Source: Phocoena phocoena (Eukaryota; Chordata; Mammalia; Artiodactyla; Phocoenidae). Taken from it: 64,000 bases of DNA. Location of the stretch: positions 41,930,879-41,994,878 of the forward strand of contig NC_089238.1 of assembly GCF_963924675.1 (NCBI RefSeq), read 5' to 3'. A model generated the notes under the pieces. It was not told the DNA's origin, ran no database searches, and saw only the letters and a program-made list of their open reading frames with translations. Positions 11,336 through 24,932 of the stretch are shown in pieces. The number at the start of each line of letters is the position of its first letter. Positions within the stretch are counted from its first letter, which is position 1. The position numbers were made by a program, and so were the translations under genes.

Positions 11336-12687
11336 AGAATAACAGGTCTGAATCTGGTCTTCTGCTTTTGAGATGGAAAGCTATGGCGCTGAGGATTTGA
11401 TCTCCAGAAAAGAGAATCAAGCTGATTGAATCTTCCAGAGAAGAAAGGTAAGTGCTGTGTTTGCCCTCCCAGGCCATTTTCTTTCACTCCCTCTGCTACT
11501 GTTAGCACAAAGTTGCCCTGATTATAGGAGAAAAGAGCCACAAACATCTCAGATGAGAGAGTTTATATCCCGCCTTCAGTCTTCTGCTCCTTGAGAAAGA
11601 GGAATGCTTAGACAATGTGTTCGTGCTAAATGCCTGTTGGAAAGTGCATTATGTATTGGTGACCTGATGCCAGGTTTACTGAAGTCATTTCACACGTAGC
11701 ACTCTAGACGTCTTTTTATCTATTTATATATTTTGGTTACTGAATTTTGATTGCAGCTAAAAGAGAAGACAAAAAGGACGTACTGGATGATTGCTTCAGA
11801 CAACCCCTCCCAGTCATCAACACCTTGGTGAGGCTAACCCAGCTCTGCAGGGCTGAATTTTATCACAGGATTCTATCCCCACTCTCGGGTGACCAGGGCC
11901 AGCAGAACCAAAACACAATTTCCCAGAACTCTCAGGTGACTGAAGGACTGTCTAGAAGCCCACTTGCCAGTTAACATCAGGCTGTTTTCTTCTGGCCATA
12001 TTACAGGCATGTCCTTAGCTTAGAACCTTTGTGGTGAGCATCCTTTAAAGAGGCCAGCTCACAGAAAGCTATGGCCCACAGGTTAGCCTAGAGAGCAGTG
12101 AACAGAAGCAGTCAGATGTTTTCAAGGAATATTTCCGTTCAGCTAGGGTAGCTGGATTATTCCATTCTCCAAATCAAGGGTGTCTAGAAAATCAGGATTG
12201 GGCTTTCAAGTCAGAGAAGAATCTCCTTTGGACCAGCTGGATATACACTAAAAGTTCTTATTTCTTGGCCTTCCTCTAACTAAACCCCATAAAACCCACT
12301 TAAGATAATCAGATTAGGTATGTTAGATGGTTGGTTTAACTTACAACTTTATTTGCATTAAATGTATTTCAGTTCTGAGGACATATCCTAATTGATCAGC
12401 TTGATTAGACTGAGAAAGTCTCTAGTCTAAACACCTAGTCTAGGGAGTGCCTCACAAAGCATTCTGGTCCCCTTATCTCCATTTATAAATTGCCTCTTAA
12501 TTTGAATTATTTGGCAACTGGCTAAAAGCATCTGTTCTTTATTGATTTTGATGGATTCAGTTTCAGAGAGTGACCTTTTCTGTCCTTGTTACCAAACTCA
12601 AGGGGAGGATACCTTAATGTAACCCTTCTAAACACCAAATATGACCAAAATATTAAAAATTACCAAATTGTAAAATAATCTCCCATG

Positions 12688-12722
12688 TTTATATATATAG
12701 ATATCTATATCTATATATGTCT
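12688..12722. repeat. AT-rich palindromic simple repeat
   Basis: An alternating TA/TAGATATC stretch contains a self-complementary centre (atatagatatctatat), flanked by further ATATAT. It is likely to be a length-variable, cruciform-prone simple repeat. Confidence 0.7.
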
Positions 12723-13514
12723 CCATCCTTGAGAAAGAGCATGAGAATTGAGAGCTTTACGATAATAAGAACGCAAAACTTAAGAAAAAGAAAAAGGCAC
12801 AGAACTCCAGGGGCAGATGGCAGGAGCAATAGTGACACATTCCTGCACAGGCCCGAGAGGTGTGTCTGCTTCTGTGTAATAGCAGCGTCCCTGTGCTTGC
12901 CTCCCACGTCTGCCCGTCTCTCCTCCCTCTGTGGCCACCTCCTCCTGCTGCTCCTCCAGTCTCCTCCCTTTGTCTCTGCTACAGAAACTCTCCTGGCCTC
13001 GCACCTCCAGTCCCCTCCACTGAGTAGCAGTCTGTCCCACGCCCCCCTGTATCACCCATTGGTCTTTTACTTGCCCCCTTTCCCTTCCCTGCTTCTTCCT
13101 CCTCTTCTAGGCCACCGGCACATCTCCCTTGGTCTCCAGAGGATGGCACTGTGGCAAGAGTCAGGCAGGGGCCCAAAGCTGTGGCTGCAGCCAAACCCCA
13201 GGCTCTCTGCCCAAGTGTCGACTGGTTGATCAGGTTAGACTTACTGGACATCCTGGAGAGTTTCCCTCTCTGCTGTTTTGTCCTTCCTCCTTGGCACAAA
13301 CTTACCCTTCCACACACTCTCTGTTATTTAATCAGAAATCTCTTAACTTGCAGTTTGCTCCTTATCGTCTCTCCAAACACATACTTTTCCATATGTTCAT
13401 ATTCTTCTTTCTTCACCTCTCTTCTCCATTCCTTCACTTTCCTATGGCTCTGCCGACCCATCCACGTGTAAGGGCTGACCACGGACAGGAGGGTAGGAAA
13501 GCGAATCACAGACA

Positions 13515-14050
13515 ACGACGACAACAATTTGTTGAGCATCTACTATGTGCCAGACGTAGCACCAGGTGCTGAAAACACTGCAGTGAACAAAATGCTTACC
13601 TTCAGGGGAAGCTTACGTTGTAGCAGGAGGAGACAGGCAACATGTAAGATAAAGAATAAAGCAGGATATCAAATGGTGATAAATGCTCTAGGGAAAAATC
13701 AAGTCGGGAAGGAGAGGTGAGGAGTGTATGGGGTGAGAGCTGTGAGCTTGGATAAGTTGTCCAGAGAGGGCCTCACTGAGAAGTTGAAGTTTGAGTAAGG
13801 ATCAGAAGGAGGTGAAGGAGCAGCCATGAAGACACTTGAGGGAAGAGTGGTCCAGGCAGAGGGAGTGGCGAGTGCCAGGGCCCAGAGGTGAGAGAGGAGG
13901 GGCAGTGCTGCTGGGCACAGTGAGTGGGCAGGAAGTAGAGCGGAGGGGGTGCAGGGGGCAACGTGCCGAACAACGTGGAGCCTGTGGACCGCTCTGAGTG
14001 AGGGGGCAGCCGCAGACCTGTTTCCACCTGAAGCCCCTTCAGCTTGTTTT
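13515..14050 (+). repeat. Ancient interspersed repeat, 'catctactatgtgcc' family
   Basis: This is the clearest copy of the family also seen at 5575-6000. It starts 'tttgttgagcatctactatgtgcc' in two overlapping motifs and continues 'gtgaacaaaatgc', 'gagacaggcaacatg', 'ctctagggaaaaatcaag', 'gggcctcactgagaagttg', 'gaaggaggtgaaggagcagcc' and 'agtgccagggcccag'. This series is familiar from many mammalian loci. It has no coding capacity. Confidence 0.65.
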
Positions 14051-15407
14051 TGGAAAGTGCTTTGAGGCCAAGATGATAAAAGCTGTAAAATGGGAAATGT
14101 ATTGAGCCAGAAGGAGTTCACATCCAACCACAGTTTTTTCTCAGTTTGGAAGCGGTGAGCCCCATCCCCTTTCACCAACGCCTTCTTTGGCAGCAGCTGT
14201 TTCTCCTCATTGGCCCCAGAAGAAAGAGGACAGCAGACGGGTTGGTCTGGCCTCTGTCCCCGCCCTGCTCCATCTCTCTGTGAGGCTGTGAGTTAAGGGA
14301 GCCTTGCCTGCTGCCTGCACTGGAGGGATGGCCAAGACACGTGAAAGTTGATCAGTTGGTTGGGGGATGATTCACCTGACCTGTACAAAACCAGATTGGC
14401 TTCTGCAGTCTCTCTGCACAGAAATCCAAAAGCTCAGCTGGAATTTCAGTGGCAAGGGAGAGAGTCAAAACGGGAGCTGAGTTCCAGGGTGGGCTGTGGG
14501 AGGCAAGCCACTCTGCCCTGACCACGACGGGGGCATGGGGGGTGGTCTTCTTCCACTGCCTCCTGGACAGCAGCAGGCGTGACCTCTAAGGGCTGTGCTG
14601 TGTCCTCCAGCGAGTTCTGCAGCCACAGAGCTTCTGCAGTCACAGCAGCCTCCCTGCAGTGCGCGGCACCTCACTTCCATGCACCACTCTGCTCCGAGCT
14701 GACTGGCCACTTGGGGGTTGGGGAGTTGTCTTCTTAGAACACCGGCTGCTGCACTCTTCCCTGCTGGCGGGGCTCAGGGCTGTGCTCAGCGTACCCTGTG
14801 CCTCCAGCAGGTGTAGAGGCAGCTCAGACCTGCACCATCAGCCCTGGAAGGGGCTGCACCCACTTACTTGAAGGGTCATCCCTCTTGTCCCTCCCCAGTG
14901 TTCTTCATGCTGACTCAGGTAGGTCCGTACTCCCAGGAAGCTCAGGTATTACCTGCCCCCACCCCTGTGACACTCTGCAGTCCCTGGGGGCATAGAATAG
15001 CAAGATCAGTTACTCTGTGTTTCCTTTAGTTTGGAAGGTCATTTTTTACCCATGAACTTGTATGATACAACAACATCGTGGAACAGAGAGGCAAACTATT
15101 GTTATTCCCTTTTGGTGGAATTTGGCCCAAGTCTCCTGGGGGGCTTGAGGCAGACTCTTTTGAACATCTCTTGAATCCTAAGGAGCCTCTCCCCCCAAAA
15201 TTAGTATAGCAGCAAAGCCCTTTCAACTAGAGCACAGCTTGAGAAGCACTCAGGAGCTCATATACACGCAGGAGCCCCGGCATGTGGGTCCCACAAAGCA
15301 GTCATTGGAACTCTGCTGACACGAGCTGAGGGTTGCCGACCCCGTGCTGGCCCCCTGCCCTCAGAGTGCTGAGGAGTGGCAGAGCCCTCAGGTACAGATG
15401 CCCTGGC

Positions 15408-15442
15408 TGCGTGCGTGTGTGTGTGTGCGTGCATGCACGCGC
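15408..15442. repeat. (GT)n/(GC) alternating purine-pyrimidine run
   Basis: A run of alternating purine and pyrimidine, gcgtgcgtgtgtgtgtgtg followed by cgtgcatgcacgcgc, forms a short microsatellite with Z-DNA-forming composition. Confidence 0.75.
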
Positions 15443-16424
15443 AGATTATATGTTTTATGAATTACAACAAATTTAAAGTATATGTAACGAAGAAGAATTC
15501 GCAATCCTACCTCCACTCCTACCCCAAGGTTACCACTGACCAGCAGGTGGGTGTATATCCCTCTAGATCTTTCCTTCCTTTCATCGTTTTCCCAGACGAA
15601 CACGAATATACCTTACTGCTTTCAAAAACAAAAATGGGATTGTCACCATAAAGAGTGTCCCATAGAATTTTTTCTTAGTTACATACCTTGGAGACACTCA
15701 GTACTTACAGCCCCCTCTCCCCTGTGATGTGGCGTGTCTTGCATTGTATAGATGAACGACAGCTGGTTTAAGCATTTGCCTCTTGATGGTCGGTTGAATT
15801 ATTTCTAAGTTCCAGTGATTCTTCAATGATTCTCAAGCATAACTTTGCATACTGAAGTGTTTCTATAGGATAAGTCCTAAGAGGTTGGAAGGCTGGATCC
15901 AGAAGATAGGAACATTTTCAGTGTTCCTTCCACCAACACGCTTGTGCCGATCTACGTTCCTCCATCCTCAGCTGACACTGCTTTAATAACCATGCAATGC
16001 AGGTTCAGTCACCACAGCAAAGTGTTAACACCATTCTCTAAATAATTCAGGCCCAGGAAATCTTCAGGGGATGGAGTTTTCTGTGTATCAAAACCACCGG
16101 TAGGGGCACAATAACACTTTGCAGGTATGCTCACCGGGAGCCAAAGTCCAGCTACAAGTACTCGTCCTGGAGAGAAATCCTGAGCTCCTGCAGGTGTACT
16201 CAAAAGAGCTCTGACTAGGCTCTCAGCTCTGAGACTCCGCCCTGAGTGTTAGGGTATGCCTTCTCATAGGGTTAGAGGTGTCCCCAGGATAATGACCACG
16301 GTTCCCACACCAGACTCAGGACATCGGGTCTGACGGCCCCTTAAAGTATCAGGTTCATCCTGTAAAACCCAGGATGAATGATTGCTGTAGCTCTACATCA
16401 CTGTACATCATAATCAGTTAACAC

Positions 16425-16960
16425 TATAAAGAGCTTATTGTGCTCTTCTGTACACTTGACATATATTAATCCACTAAATCCTCACACTGGGCCCATGAGG
16501 TAGGTATTATTATTTTTATTTATTTTTGGCTGTGTTGAGTCTTCATTGCTGCACGCTTTCTCTAGTTGCGTTGAGTGAGGGCTACTCTTTGTTGCAGTGC
16601 GTGGGCTTCTCATTGTGGTGGCTTCTCTTGTTGCAGAGCACGGGCTCTAGAGCGCAGGCTCAGTGGTTGTGGTGCATGGGCTTACTTGCTCCGAGGCATT
16701 GTAGGATCTTTCCGGACCAGGGCTCAAACCCGCGTTCCCTGCACTGGCAGGCGGATTCTTAACCACTGCGCCACCAGGGAAGTCCTGAGGTAGGTATTAT
16801 TATTATCCCTGTTTTACAGATAGGAAAACTGAGGCACACAAGAGGCCAGTTACTTGCTCCAGATAATGTAGTTAGTGAGAAGTAGCCAAACCAGTGTTTG
16901 GACCCAGGCAGTCTGGCGCCCAAGGCTGAGCTTTTAGCCACTGTGCTTTGCCACCCAATA
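16425..16960 (-). repeat. MIR SINE split by a CHR SINE
   Basis: The minus-orientation MIR reads 'atccactaaatcctcacac', then 'tgaggtaggtattattattatccctgttttacagat', 'aaactgaggcaca', and 'ggacccaggcagtctggcgc' to 'gcttttagccactgtgc'. A CHR SINE at 16,515-16,785 duplicated 19 bp of its middle. Confidence 0.85.
16515..16785 (-). mobile_element. CHR-type SINE, long form
   Basis: A minus-orientation long-form CHR SINE carries a TTTATT-type antisense tail at the left and 'gccaccagggaagtcc' at the right. The flanks tgaggtaggtattattatt at 16,496-16,514 and 16,786-16,804 are a perfect 19-bp target-site duplication. Confidence 0.95.
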
Positions 16961-18764
16961 GACACTATATTTCCAAGTGGTAAAAAGCTGTTAATATAAG
17001 TGAGGATAAAGACAGTGGTTCCCTGCTTGTTCAGATGGACCATGTATGTCAAGATAAACCTCAGCCCTGATTCCCTCCAGATAGTGTCCACGTACATCAA
17101 AACCTAACCTCAAACACCAGAACTTGTTATAGATCTTGTTTTTGACCTTGTAGTTTGCCTAGCAGCCGGAGATGAGATTTGCTAAAGCCCCCCCCAGCCC
17201 ACCTGCTCCTGTACTTTGGCAGCTTTTGTAAATTGCTCATTGAAAGGCCTATTCTTCTTTCTGGGGGTGGCTAAGGTAGTAGACCCTTGAAGCTGCCGTG
17301 CCATGTGTGGGAACATTGAAAATGTAGTAAGTCTTCCCGTGAACTCCAGTCAGAGCCCAGAAATGTCTCCTTTGAAGGTTTGTTGTTTTTTGTTTGTTTT
17401 ACTCTTTTACCTCCTGTAAGCAGGGTTTCGGTTCTCAGATTTTGGTATCTCAGAATGATAACAATGGATCGTTTTAATGCGTGTGTATGTATTTCTCACA
17501 TATATACATTGATAGCTCTATTCCATACCATTCCTTCAGAGAAAAAAATGAGACTGGAATTAATGGCCCTATTTTGCAGAAGGGAAAAATAAGGTCCAGA
17601 GAGATAAGTTCTTGCAGATGGGAAGAGACAAAGGGAGAAGCGAGTGAGTGCACTAGAGCAGAGAAACTTCTGACTTCATTTGCTAGTTCTTATAGGAACC
17701 AGTTAGCCAGCACCCAACTCCATCTCAGAGATGCAGGGGGGCTGAGGGTGAGAGTTGTTGGTATTACGAGAAGAGGGCAGTTTGCGGGGCAGATTCGGAG
17801 CTGCAGGAGCACCCTCTCTGCTGGGGAACAAGGAAGAGCTACTGGGCGTTTAAGTGGTTTATTAAATGGTGTAAAATTTAATCTTCACTGTCTGCCTTAA
17901 GAGCTAAAACCTGCTCAGAACAGTGGCTGGGTGGGACACATTCACACACCCCTTTATTAGACCACACACCACTTTCCAAACTTTAAAACTTATGGTGACC
18001 TTGTTAATCTTAGGGAAGGGCCAGCCTGAAATTAGGCTGTCTTTACTAAAAGAATGGTGGTGCTGATGCTTTGAAGAGTTGGGCGTGGGGTGATCCCCCT
18101 TCCACTTTCCAAAGAAACTGTATCAGTGCTGTTCAGAGAGTGCAAAGAACAAGGCTCCAGCATCAGCCATGTGGGTGTTTCTCTGTGGCCAAGGCCAGGA
18201 CCATGTGAGAGAGAGTCATGGAGACTCCATGCCCCAAAAGAGAGCAGCCCATATCCACTACCCTAACCCATCCTCTAGGTAGGAAAAGCCCTCAGTGTGC
18301 AGAAGTCCTGTCCTTCGTAAAACAAAAACTAATCCTAGTTGTTTTTGGCAACTCTCTCCTCCGTGGCTTTCCCCCAGTTCTTCTGGAAAAAGCAGGCAGC
18401 ACCTTTGCCAACAAAAAGATTATATCAACCCAATTCCAGGTAGATCCGGAGATCTGGGAGTGGCGTGCCCAGCTGGTCCTGTCTGCCCGCCTCTGTTTCT
18501 CCTTGGCTCTCCCTCCTAATTTCCACCTCATATCAGCGTCTTTTCTCCTTTTTCTTTTTTTTTTCCTTCTGGCTTAGTAGCTCATTGGTTCATTGTTAAG
18601 TTTTTAAGGTCACTTAATTCAAACAAGTGTGGCAGGCATGGTGCTGGAGGAAAATGGATAGATACTTGTACGCTCTGGAGCTCACCTCTGGGACTGGCTG
18701 GCTGGCTGCTGTTCTCCCAGTGCCAGAAATGCACTTGCAAACCCAGCTGAGGAGAATCCTCAGG

Positions 18765-18955
18765 ATGCGTCCTCACTGCTGGCTGTGTAATAGAATCTCC
18801 TAGGGAATTAAATAAAAAATTCAAGCCTGGGGCTCACCCCCAGTGATTGTGACTAAATCGATCTGGGATAGGGTCCAGGCATTAGTGTTTTTCAGAAAGC
18901 TCCCCAGGTTTTAAAAGTCTAACGTGCAGCAGCCAGACGTGAGAACCACTACATT
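18765..18955 (+). repeat. MER5-type hAT element
   Basis: Motifs of MER5A occur in order: 'taatagaatctcctaggga', 'ggggctcacccccagtgatt', 'ccaggcattagtgttttt', 'aaagctccccaggt', and 'gtgagaaccacta' at the right end. The left terminus is degraded. Confidence 0.75.
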
Positions 18956-18974
18956 AGCTTATCTGGTGAGAAAA

Positions 18975-19018
18975 GAGGAGAGAGAGGGAGAGAGAGAGTG
19001 TGTGTGTGTGTTAGGGGG
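18975..19018. repeat. (GA)n(GT)n compound microsatellite
   Basis: A GA-rich run (gaggagagagagggagagag) passes directly into a GT run and then a short G7 block. It is a likely length-variable compound microsatellite. Confidence 0.8.
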
Positions 19019-21399
19019 GGTGTCCTAACAAAAAAAATCTGAGAGTGGGACATATTTTGGGGGGTCTCTCCCCACGAAGGAGCTGATGGGGACTGCCTCT
19101 ACCCTCAGCTCTTCTCTAATTGCTTTTATGGAGGATCCAGCTTCGGACCTCCTCTGTGACAGTGACTAACAGTGTCTTTAATCAAGAACAAGGACATGAA
19201 GCAGAAGCGCCAGCACATTTAAGAACTGTGGTTGATGTTACTGTAACGAAGCCAGATGAATTTGGAACAAGGTTACCTTAAGTGGTTTTGTTCTTCTGCT
19301 GATCCTGCAACTGGGGCTGTAGGCTGGGATTGCATCCCGCTGAAGTCTGGGAAAGTGAGTGTGCGCGCTTGTGTAATGAGCAAGGACGCGTGTGTCTGTT
19401 CTGTGTACAGTATGTTACGTGCACGTGTGGGTGTGGACATACCCATTGGTACTGGCATGGGGGTAGGTTTACAGCACCCAGAGGAGACAGCCTCTCCCTG
19501 GGCAGGAGTGCAATGCTGTTGACATCATCATTCTTGGAAATACTTTTTTTCAGGAAAAGCATCCTTTCAGGGTACTACTAGAGCCCACATTAAGTGCACC
19601 TGCCTCCCTTCCCCAGGATCACCGTGACCCTGGACGAGGGGCTGAGTGGGGGCTGACACCAGCTGGGCTGTGCCAGGCAAGCCGTGTGCCCTGGCTCTGG
19701 GCTGTGTTGCCAGGAGGAAGGAAGAAGGAGTCTTTTTATAATTTACTCAGAGCTGCTGGATGAGCAGGCACAGCTCTACATACTCCCCTCTTCCCTGCAA
19801 AAATTCTCTCAAAGGAACAGTGGGAGGGATTTAAATAAAGCAAAGTACTGGAGTTTTGGCTACCACTAATCCTATATCCTGGCCCTCCCAACTTTCCTGC
19901 TTTCTTAGCAGACGGAGGTTGCCAGACTTTTTCACATGAGCCCACGTATGATATGGGCTGTATCCCACCCAGCGCTAGTTTAGAAGGAAATTCTGTGAAT
20001 TTACAATTCATATCATTTTAAAATAATCTTTTTATTACAAGACTATTATACTTGTTTATAGAATGTTTGGAGAATACAGAGAAAAGGGCAAAGAGAAGAA
20101 ATTCATTGTTCTACCACCCAAACAAACCTGATCTTATTATCTGGGTGAATTTCTCTCCTGCCCTTTAATTCATAGGATTCAAAAGAAAACAACGTAAATG
20201 TAGTCATTCATCCATGACAATTTTTGTATCCTGCCTTTTTTACTTAACATTGCGTTATAAGCATTTTTGCCTATTCCTACTTTCTCTTCCCGAACATTAC
20301 ATTATATTCAGTAGCTGCACGGTAGTCTGCCAAGCAGGTAGGTTATGGCTTAAAATCGCCTTCTGGATTTCTTTCTGCATTCACCTGGGGGAGGGAGAGG
20401 AAGGAAAGATGGCCAGGAAGAGCTTTTCCTGTTCAGGATTTCAAGAAAGCATCTCCAGGTCTGGCTTGACACTTGGTTATCGTTCTGTGTGCCCTTCTAA
20501 TCCTGACCTTCAAGCCAGCATAAAAGAACCTAGCCCCTTAGTAGGAGCTGGCAGCTCTGCCTCCAGCAGAGCAGAGGCCCTTTAATTTGAAATGAAAATG
20601 ACTCTTCTATCCACGGAGAGAGACTGGAGTTAAAATCTAACCATTGTAACTGCAGGACAGAAAATCCTTAAGCCTGCTTCTTCAAACGTAGCACCTAGAA
20701 ATGGTACTGATTACAGAGTACTTGGCTGGTAAGAGGGAAGAGTTATGAAGGGATAACTTTGCTTGGTAGTAGCTGCCTTGCCGCTGTCAAGGCACACGCT
20801 TTCCACTTGGAATTATGTATGAACTAGTATGGCAGATTATTAGGCTGCCTTGAGGAGGAGGCCCTGTGTAGTCAGCTGGGGGGCATAACCAGCTACTCTG
20901 TGGGGGCCAATTTAAATTCACCTTCATTACCTTCAAGAGGTTTTGATCGTGGTCAGCCCAGAGGAAGTGGATGGGATGAAGCCTGGAGGGACTGGGGGAG
21001 ACCTGGTGGCTTGGCTGCCATCCCCCATTCTGCTTGGCTTCGCTAGAGGCCGTGGGCTGGATGCCAGGGTGGAGCACTAAAGCGTGAGGTCAGAGGGGGA
21101 GGGGGCAGCCTGTGGAGCTAGACCATCCCTCTGCCCCTCCCCCGCCCAGTCATTCACTAGGCTACCAGCAGAGCAAAGCAACTCCTGGTTACTGGCTGGC
21201 AGGGTTGTCCCGCAGCTTCAAGCACGAGTGATGACAAGAGGGATCGAATGGCAGGCTCCTATTGGCACAGAGGTATTTGAGTATTTCATGGGTTTGGATT
21301 TGAAAATTAGTTGAAAGGTGAAATATGTGTTTGTGGTACTGTCAGCTCCAGTCATCTCAAAACCGCCAGAGCTTTGAGAATGGCCCCCTCCACCCTCCG

Positions 21400-22065
21400 A
21401 ACTGTAGAAGTCTCTTTTCCTTGATTATTCCTCCACCTGTACTCTCACTTGTGCCCAAAATAGTTGGCACTGCCTGCCCTCACCTCCACTTCCTGAGGGC
21501 AGCACCAACAATTCTCACAGCTGCCCTTTCTCACCCCTTTTTTGTGGTTTATCTGCCTCCTAACAGGTCTCCTACCCCATTCCTAGTCCTTACCCCAAAA
21601 CACCACTGGCTCAGCCATCCCCAAACAATACTTACAACCTCTTACTACCTTGCTCTGACAACTTCAATATTCTCTGTTACCTACTGGATAAAATCCAAAC
21701 TCCTTATTCAGTCATCCAAGGCCTTCCAGAATCCATCCCTAGCTTCCTTCTTCTCTGCAGCTAGACTTTATCAGACACTTTCTACAGAGCAGGCACCGTT
21801 GCAACTTCTTCAGTGTAAATTTCTCGTTTCATCCAGACCTCTCTTTTGCTGGCCTTCAAACACACCTCACCCATTCCTCTACCTACTCTTGTACGTAAGC
21901 TTTGTTTCCTGTCTAGAATGCTCTTGTCTCTCTACACAGTCAGCTCAAGTCCTCCATGAAACTGCCCAGCCCATACCAGCTCACAGAGATCTCTTTCCTG
22001 AAATCTTCAAACTCTTGCAGTTGGATTCTCTCATCAACATTATAAACTTTCTTGTACGGTGACTT
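21400..22065 (+). repeat. L2 LINE 3' region
   Basis: The segment follows the LINE-2 ORF 3' part and 3' end: 'ctggataaaatccaaactcc', 'caaggccttccagaatcc', 'tagaatgctcttgtctc', 'gtcagctcaagtcctcc'. One long frame (21,325-22,062) happens to remain open, but it reads through this repeat and is not taken as a gene. Confidence 0.7.
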
Positions 22066-23419
22066 AATTTTTCAAGTGTATTTTTCTTCAAAACGGATAA
22101 CCATCTAGATGGCAGGGACCAGCCTGAGACTTTGCAGTGCCAAAGCATCCTTCTCTGCTCGGATCAGGTCTTCAGTGTTTGGTAAATGAATGTTGAAATG
22201 CCGCATGAATCTTCTGCTACAGAGCTGAATAGGAGGCTTACCCTCTGGAACCTGTGTAAAAGCCAATTCAGCAACCTCTGAATTCACATTTTTAAGTAAT
22301 TGGGTATGGAATTAGTCCTATTTCTGAATCCCCAGTGGTAAGCAGAGATAAACGTGAGCTTTATTGTATCAGACCCTTAAGGATTCCCCTACCCATCTCC
22401 CCCTGAAGAGATGAATGCAAATAGGTCACGGCAAAGTGGATGTTAATTACAGGCGAATCCTGCCGGGCCACAAAGGTAAAGACTCTCCAAGCTGCCTGAT
22501 AACACCAGGTTGCTGGCCCTGCAGACCAGAAAAAGATAATTTGCTCCCCGGGGGAAGCCATTTAGGGGGCCAAGGCAATTGATATGGGCAGAGTGTTGAC
22601 TGTTCTCATAATGTTGCATCTGGACCTGCCGTTCATTTCGGAGGTTTTAACTGACTAGTGAGGTTGTGCTGTACCAGCGCAACCCTGGAACCAGCTGCGT
22701 GAGACAGGCACTAAGCCTGTGGGACAAATTTGGAGCCTTAGAAATTAACTAGGCATGAGATGATCCTGGAGCAGCCCCAGGAAACTTGCACCCAAGATGT
22801 CATGTTGCTGTGTTGCTGAGGGCAGACGGGACCTTTCCAAACTGGCTGTTCCGTTCCTAAAGCGTCTAAACAGGTCACTTGCAAGTAGCCAGTTGGTTGG
22901 ATCTGACTCACAGACACATTTGGCCTGGCCTGTGGAGTGTTTTTTAACATTTGAATTAGTAGCTAACACTTTAATATGAGGAGATTTCACATAAAAATTT
23001 GGATTTCTGGCTTCTCAACAACAGAGCACCTGGCCACGCTGGGCCCTCCCTCTCAAAGGGACATCGCCTTTAAATGGGACCTTGGCTCCCCACCAGGCTG
23101 ATGCACTCATCTTTGTTGCCGCCCAGACCCTGCTTGTTTCCCCTGTTCTAAAATTTTGCAGATGGCAAATTTGGGTGGGAGGTAGAATCACATAGCTCCT
23201 CCAGTCTCTGGCAACTCCAGGCTCTGTGATGCTCCTGGATGTAGAGGCGGTGGCCTAGGGCTCAAGGAGTCCATAATGCAATTGAGACAAGGCATTTTTC
23301 ATGAACACTGATCTCTGAACTTCCTGTCGCCAAGTGTCACATCCTGGAGGGATAGGCACGTAGAATCCATAGCATTGGCAAGCAGATGCCATTCTCTGGT
23401 TGAAGTTGGCTGCAGTTAA

Positions 23420-23565
23420 CCTTTACTGAGCACTTACTCTCAGTCAGTCGCTTCAGTCCTTGTGACATCCATGTCAAGTAGATACTCAATCCCATTTCTG
23501 GGATGAAGACACTGAGGTTAGTGCCACACGGCTAGGGGCAGAACTGACTCCAGAGTCCTCCTCTT
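23420..23565 (-). repeat. MIR SINE fragment
   Basis: A minus-orientation MIR with 'cctttactgagcacttac', 'gatgaagacactgaggtta' and 'ccagagtcctcctcttaacca'. The copy is diverged. Confidence 0.6.
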
Positions 23566-24891
23566 AACCAAGGGCTTCTCTCTCCACCTGTGCATTGTTT
23601 GCTCTTATTAGGGCCCATCTGAGGCTCAAAACACATTCCCATTGCGAATACTAGTTTTAAAAAGCACACAAAGAATGTTTAAACCATGTAGCATATTAGT
23701 GATGATTTTCTCAAGCAAAAGCCAGAAGTGATTTGGTTTATGTAACACAAGATGCGGGGCGGGTGGGGGGGCGGCGGTGGAGGAGGTGTGCCAGGGGTCT
23801 GCTTGCCTGGGCGACTGAGGGGTGAGCTCTGTGGCCCAGAGTGAGTCAGGGTGAGCCCCTAAGACTTCTGAGAGGAGCAGCTTACAGATTGCAACTCAGG
23901 TTCCTATAAATTTGTTGCAGCTTGGAAAAAGTGATGGAAATTGTCCCAGGTGTATCTGGAAGATATGTAAATTCATTTTTTATTAGTCTTCAATTATAAT
24001 ACCTCCAAGATTTTCTGAGATTTAGAAACCCAGCGTGTTCAGCTCGTTCTGAACTAACTTCCTCTGCTAAGAACTCCCCACCTCCCCCCAACCCCATGCG
24101 ACCTCACCTCACCCAAGTCTAGCACCAGCTTTTGGGAGCTTGGAAGCCTCTGGCGATGAGATCAGTTGGGAATTTAGGAGGTCATGGATGTCGGAAATAA
24201 AGGTGTAAAAAGGAGAGGAGAGTTGGTTTTGGCTTTAGGACACTGGAACTTACAAGGTTCTTGCAAAACCATTGCAGCTTTTGAAAAAGCTTTAAAGTCA
24301 TCAGCGCCCCACTGCGGGATTCAAAGCTAAGCTTGTCACAATTTCACAATTGTTAACACCTTTGACCAGTCTTTTTGTATTTAACAAGTATTCTCTTCTG
24401 CGCCTTTTTTTTTTTTGCCGGCAGGAAGGTTCTGGGGTCTGGGCTTTAGGGAGTACCCTATACAGCGCACAGTCCCTCCGCGTGCTGCAGTCGAGGGATT
24501 TCTACCCGCTCCCCCGCTTTGCAGAGGAGGGGGCAACTGAGAGTCATAATTTTGGAAGCCCTTATGGGTTATACTGAAGTTAACTACGCTTCAGGTTATA
24601 GGTTGAGCACAATGACCACCTCCCCCTGGGCAGTTGGTCCCGGAAAGAGAGCGGCGGAGGGGGAACCCATTTTCGGCGGGTGCGGAGATTCTTGAGTCTT
24701 TGCGAACTGGAGTAGCCGCGTGTACTCGGGACCCTGCGTCCAACCGCTCGCCGGCCGCATGGGGCTACCTCCGGCCGAGCCGGGAAGGAGGTGCTACCTC
24801 GCGGCCCTCGGGGGAGCCCTCCCACTCTTCCCAACTTTCCCGGCCCCAGGGCCGGAGGAGGGCGCCTCTCCCGGCGGGGACGCGCTAGGTA

Positions 24892-24932
24892 CTTAAAGGC
24901 GGCTCGGCGGGGCCGGAGCTCTTCAGTCGGAG
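24892..24932 (+). promoter_or_regulatory. HAS3: HAS3 core promoter candidate
   Basis: A TATA-like CTTAAAG lies at 24,892-24,898, and an initiator-like tcttcagtcgg sits about 30 bp downstream (near 24,920-24,930). Both are within the CpG island and about 120 bp before the exon 1 splice donor. Spacing suits a TATA/Inr start, but this is inference from motif and position only. Confidence 0.4.

Larger units (their letters stand above)
11336..24600. other. TANGO6-HAS3 intergenic region
   Basis: This stretch of about 13 kb between TANGO6 and the HAS3 CpG island contains no exon I can support. It holds old repeats: L2 at 21.4 kb, a MER5-type element at 18.8 kb, MIRs, one CHR SINE at 16.5 kb, and LINE-like stretches near 15.5-15.95 kb and 20.0-20.3 kb. 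It also has simple repeats at 12.69, 15.41 and 18.98 kb. A G-rich run at 23,756-23,788 (seven-G block within gcggggcgggt...) is the only obvious local GC feature before the island. Distal HAS3 regulatory elements could lie here but none can be identified by eye. Confidence 0.6.

Noticed and set aside
21325..22062. 245-codon plus-strand frame.
   Set aside because: It reads through an L2 LINE 3' region and has no protein similarity I recognise. An open frame of this size arises by chance in C/T-rich sequence.
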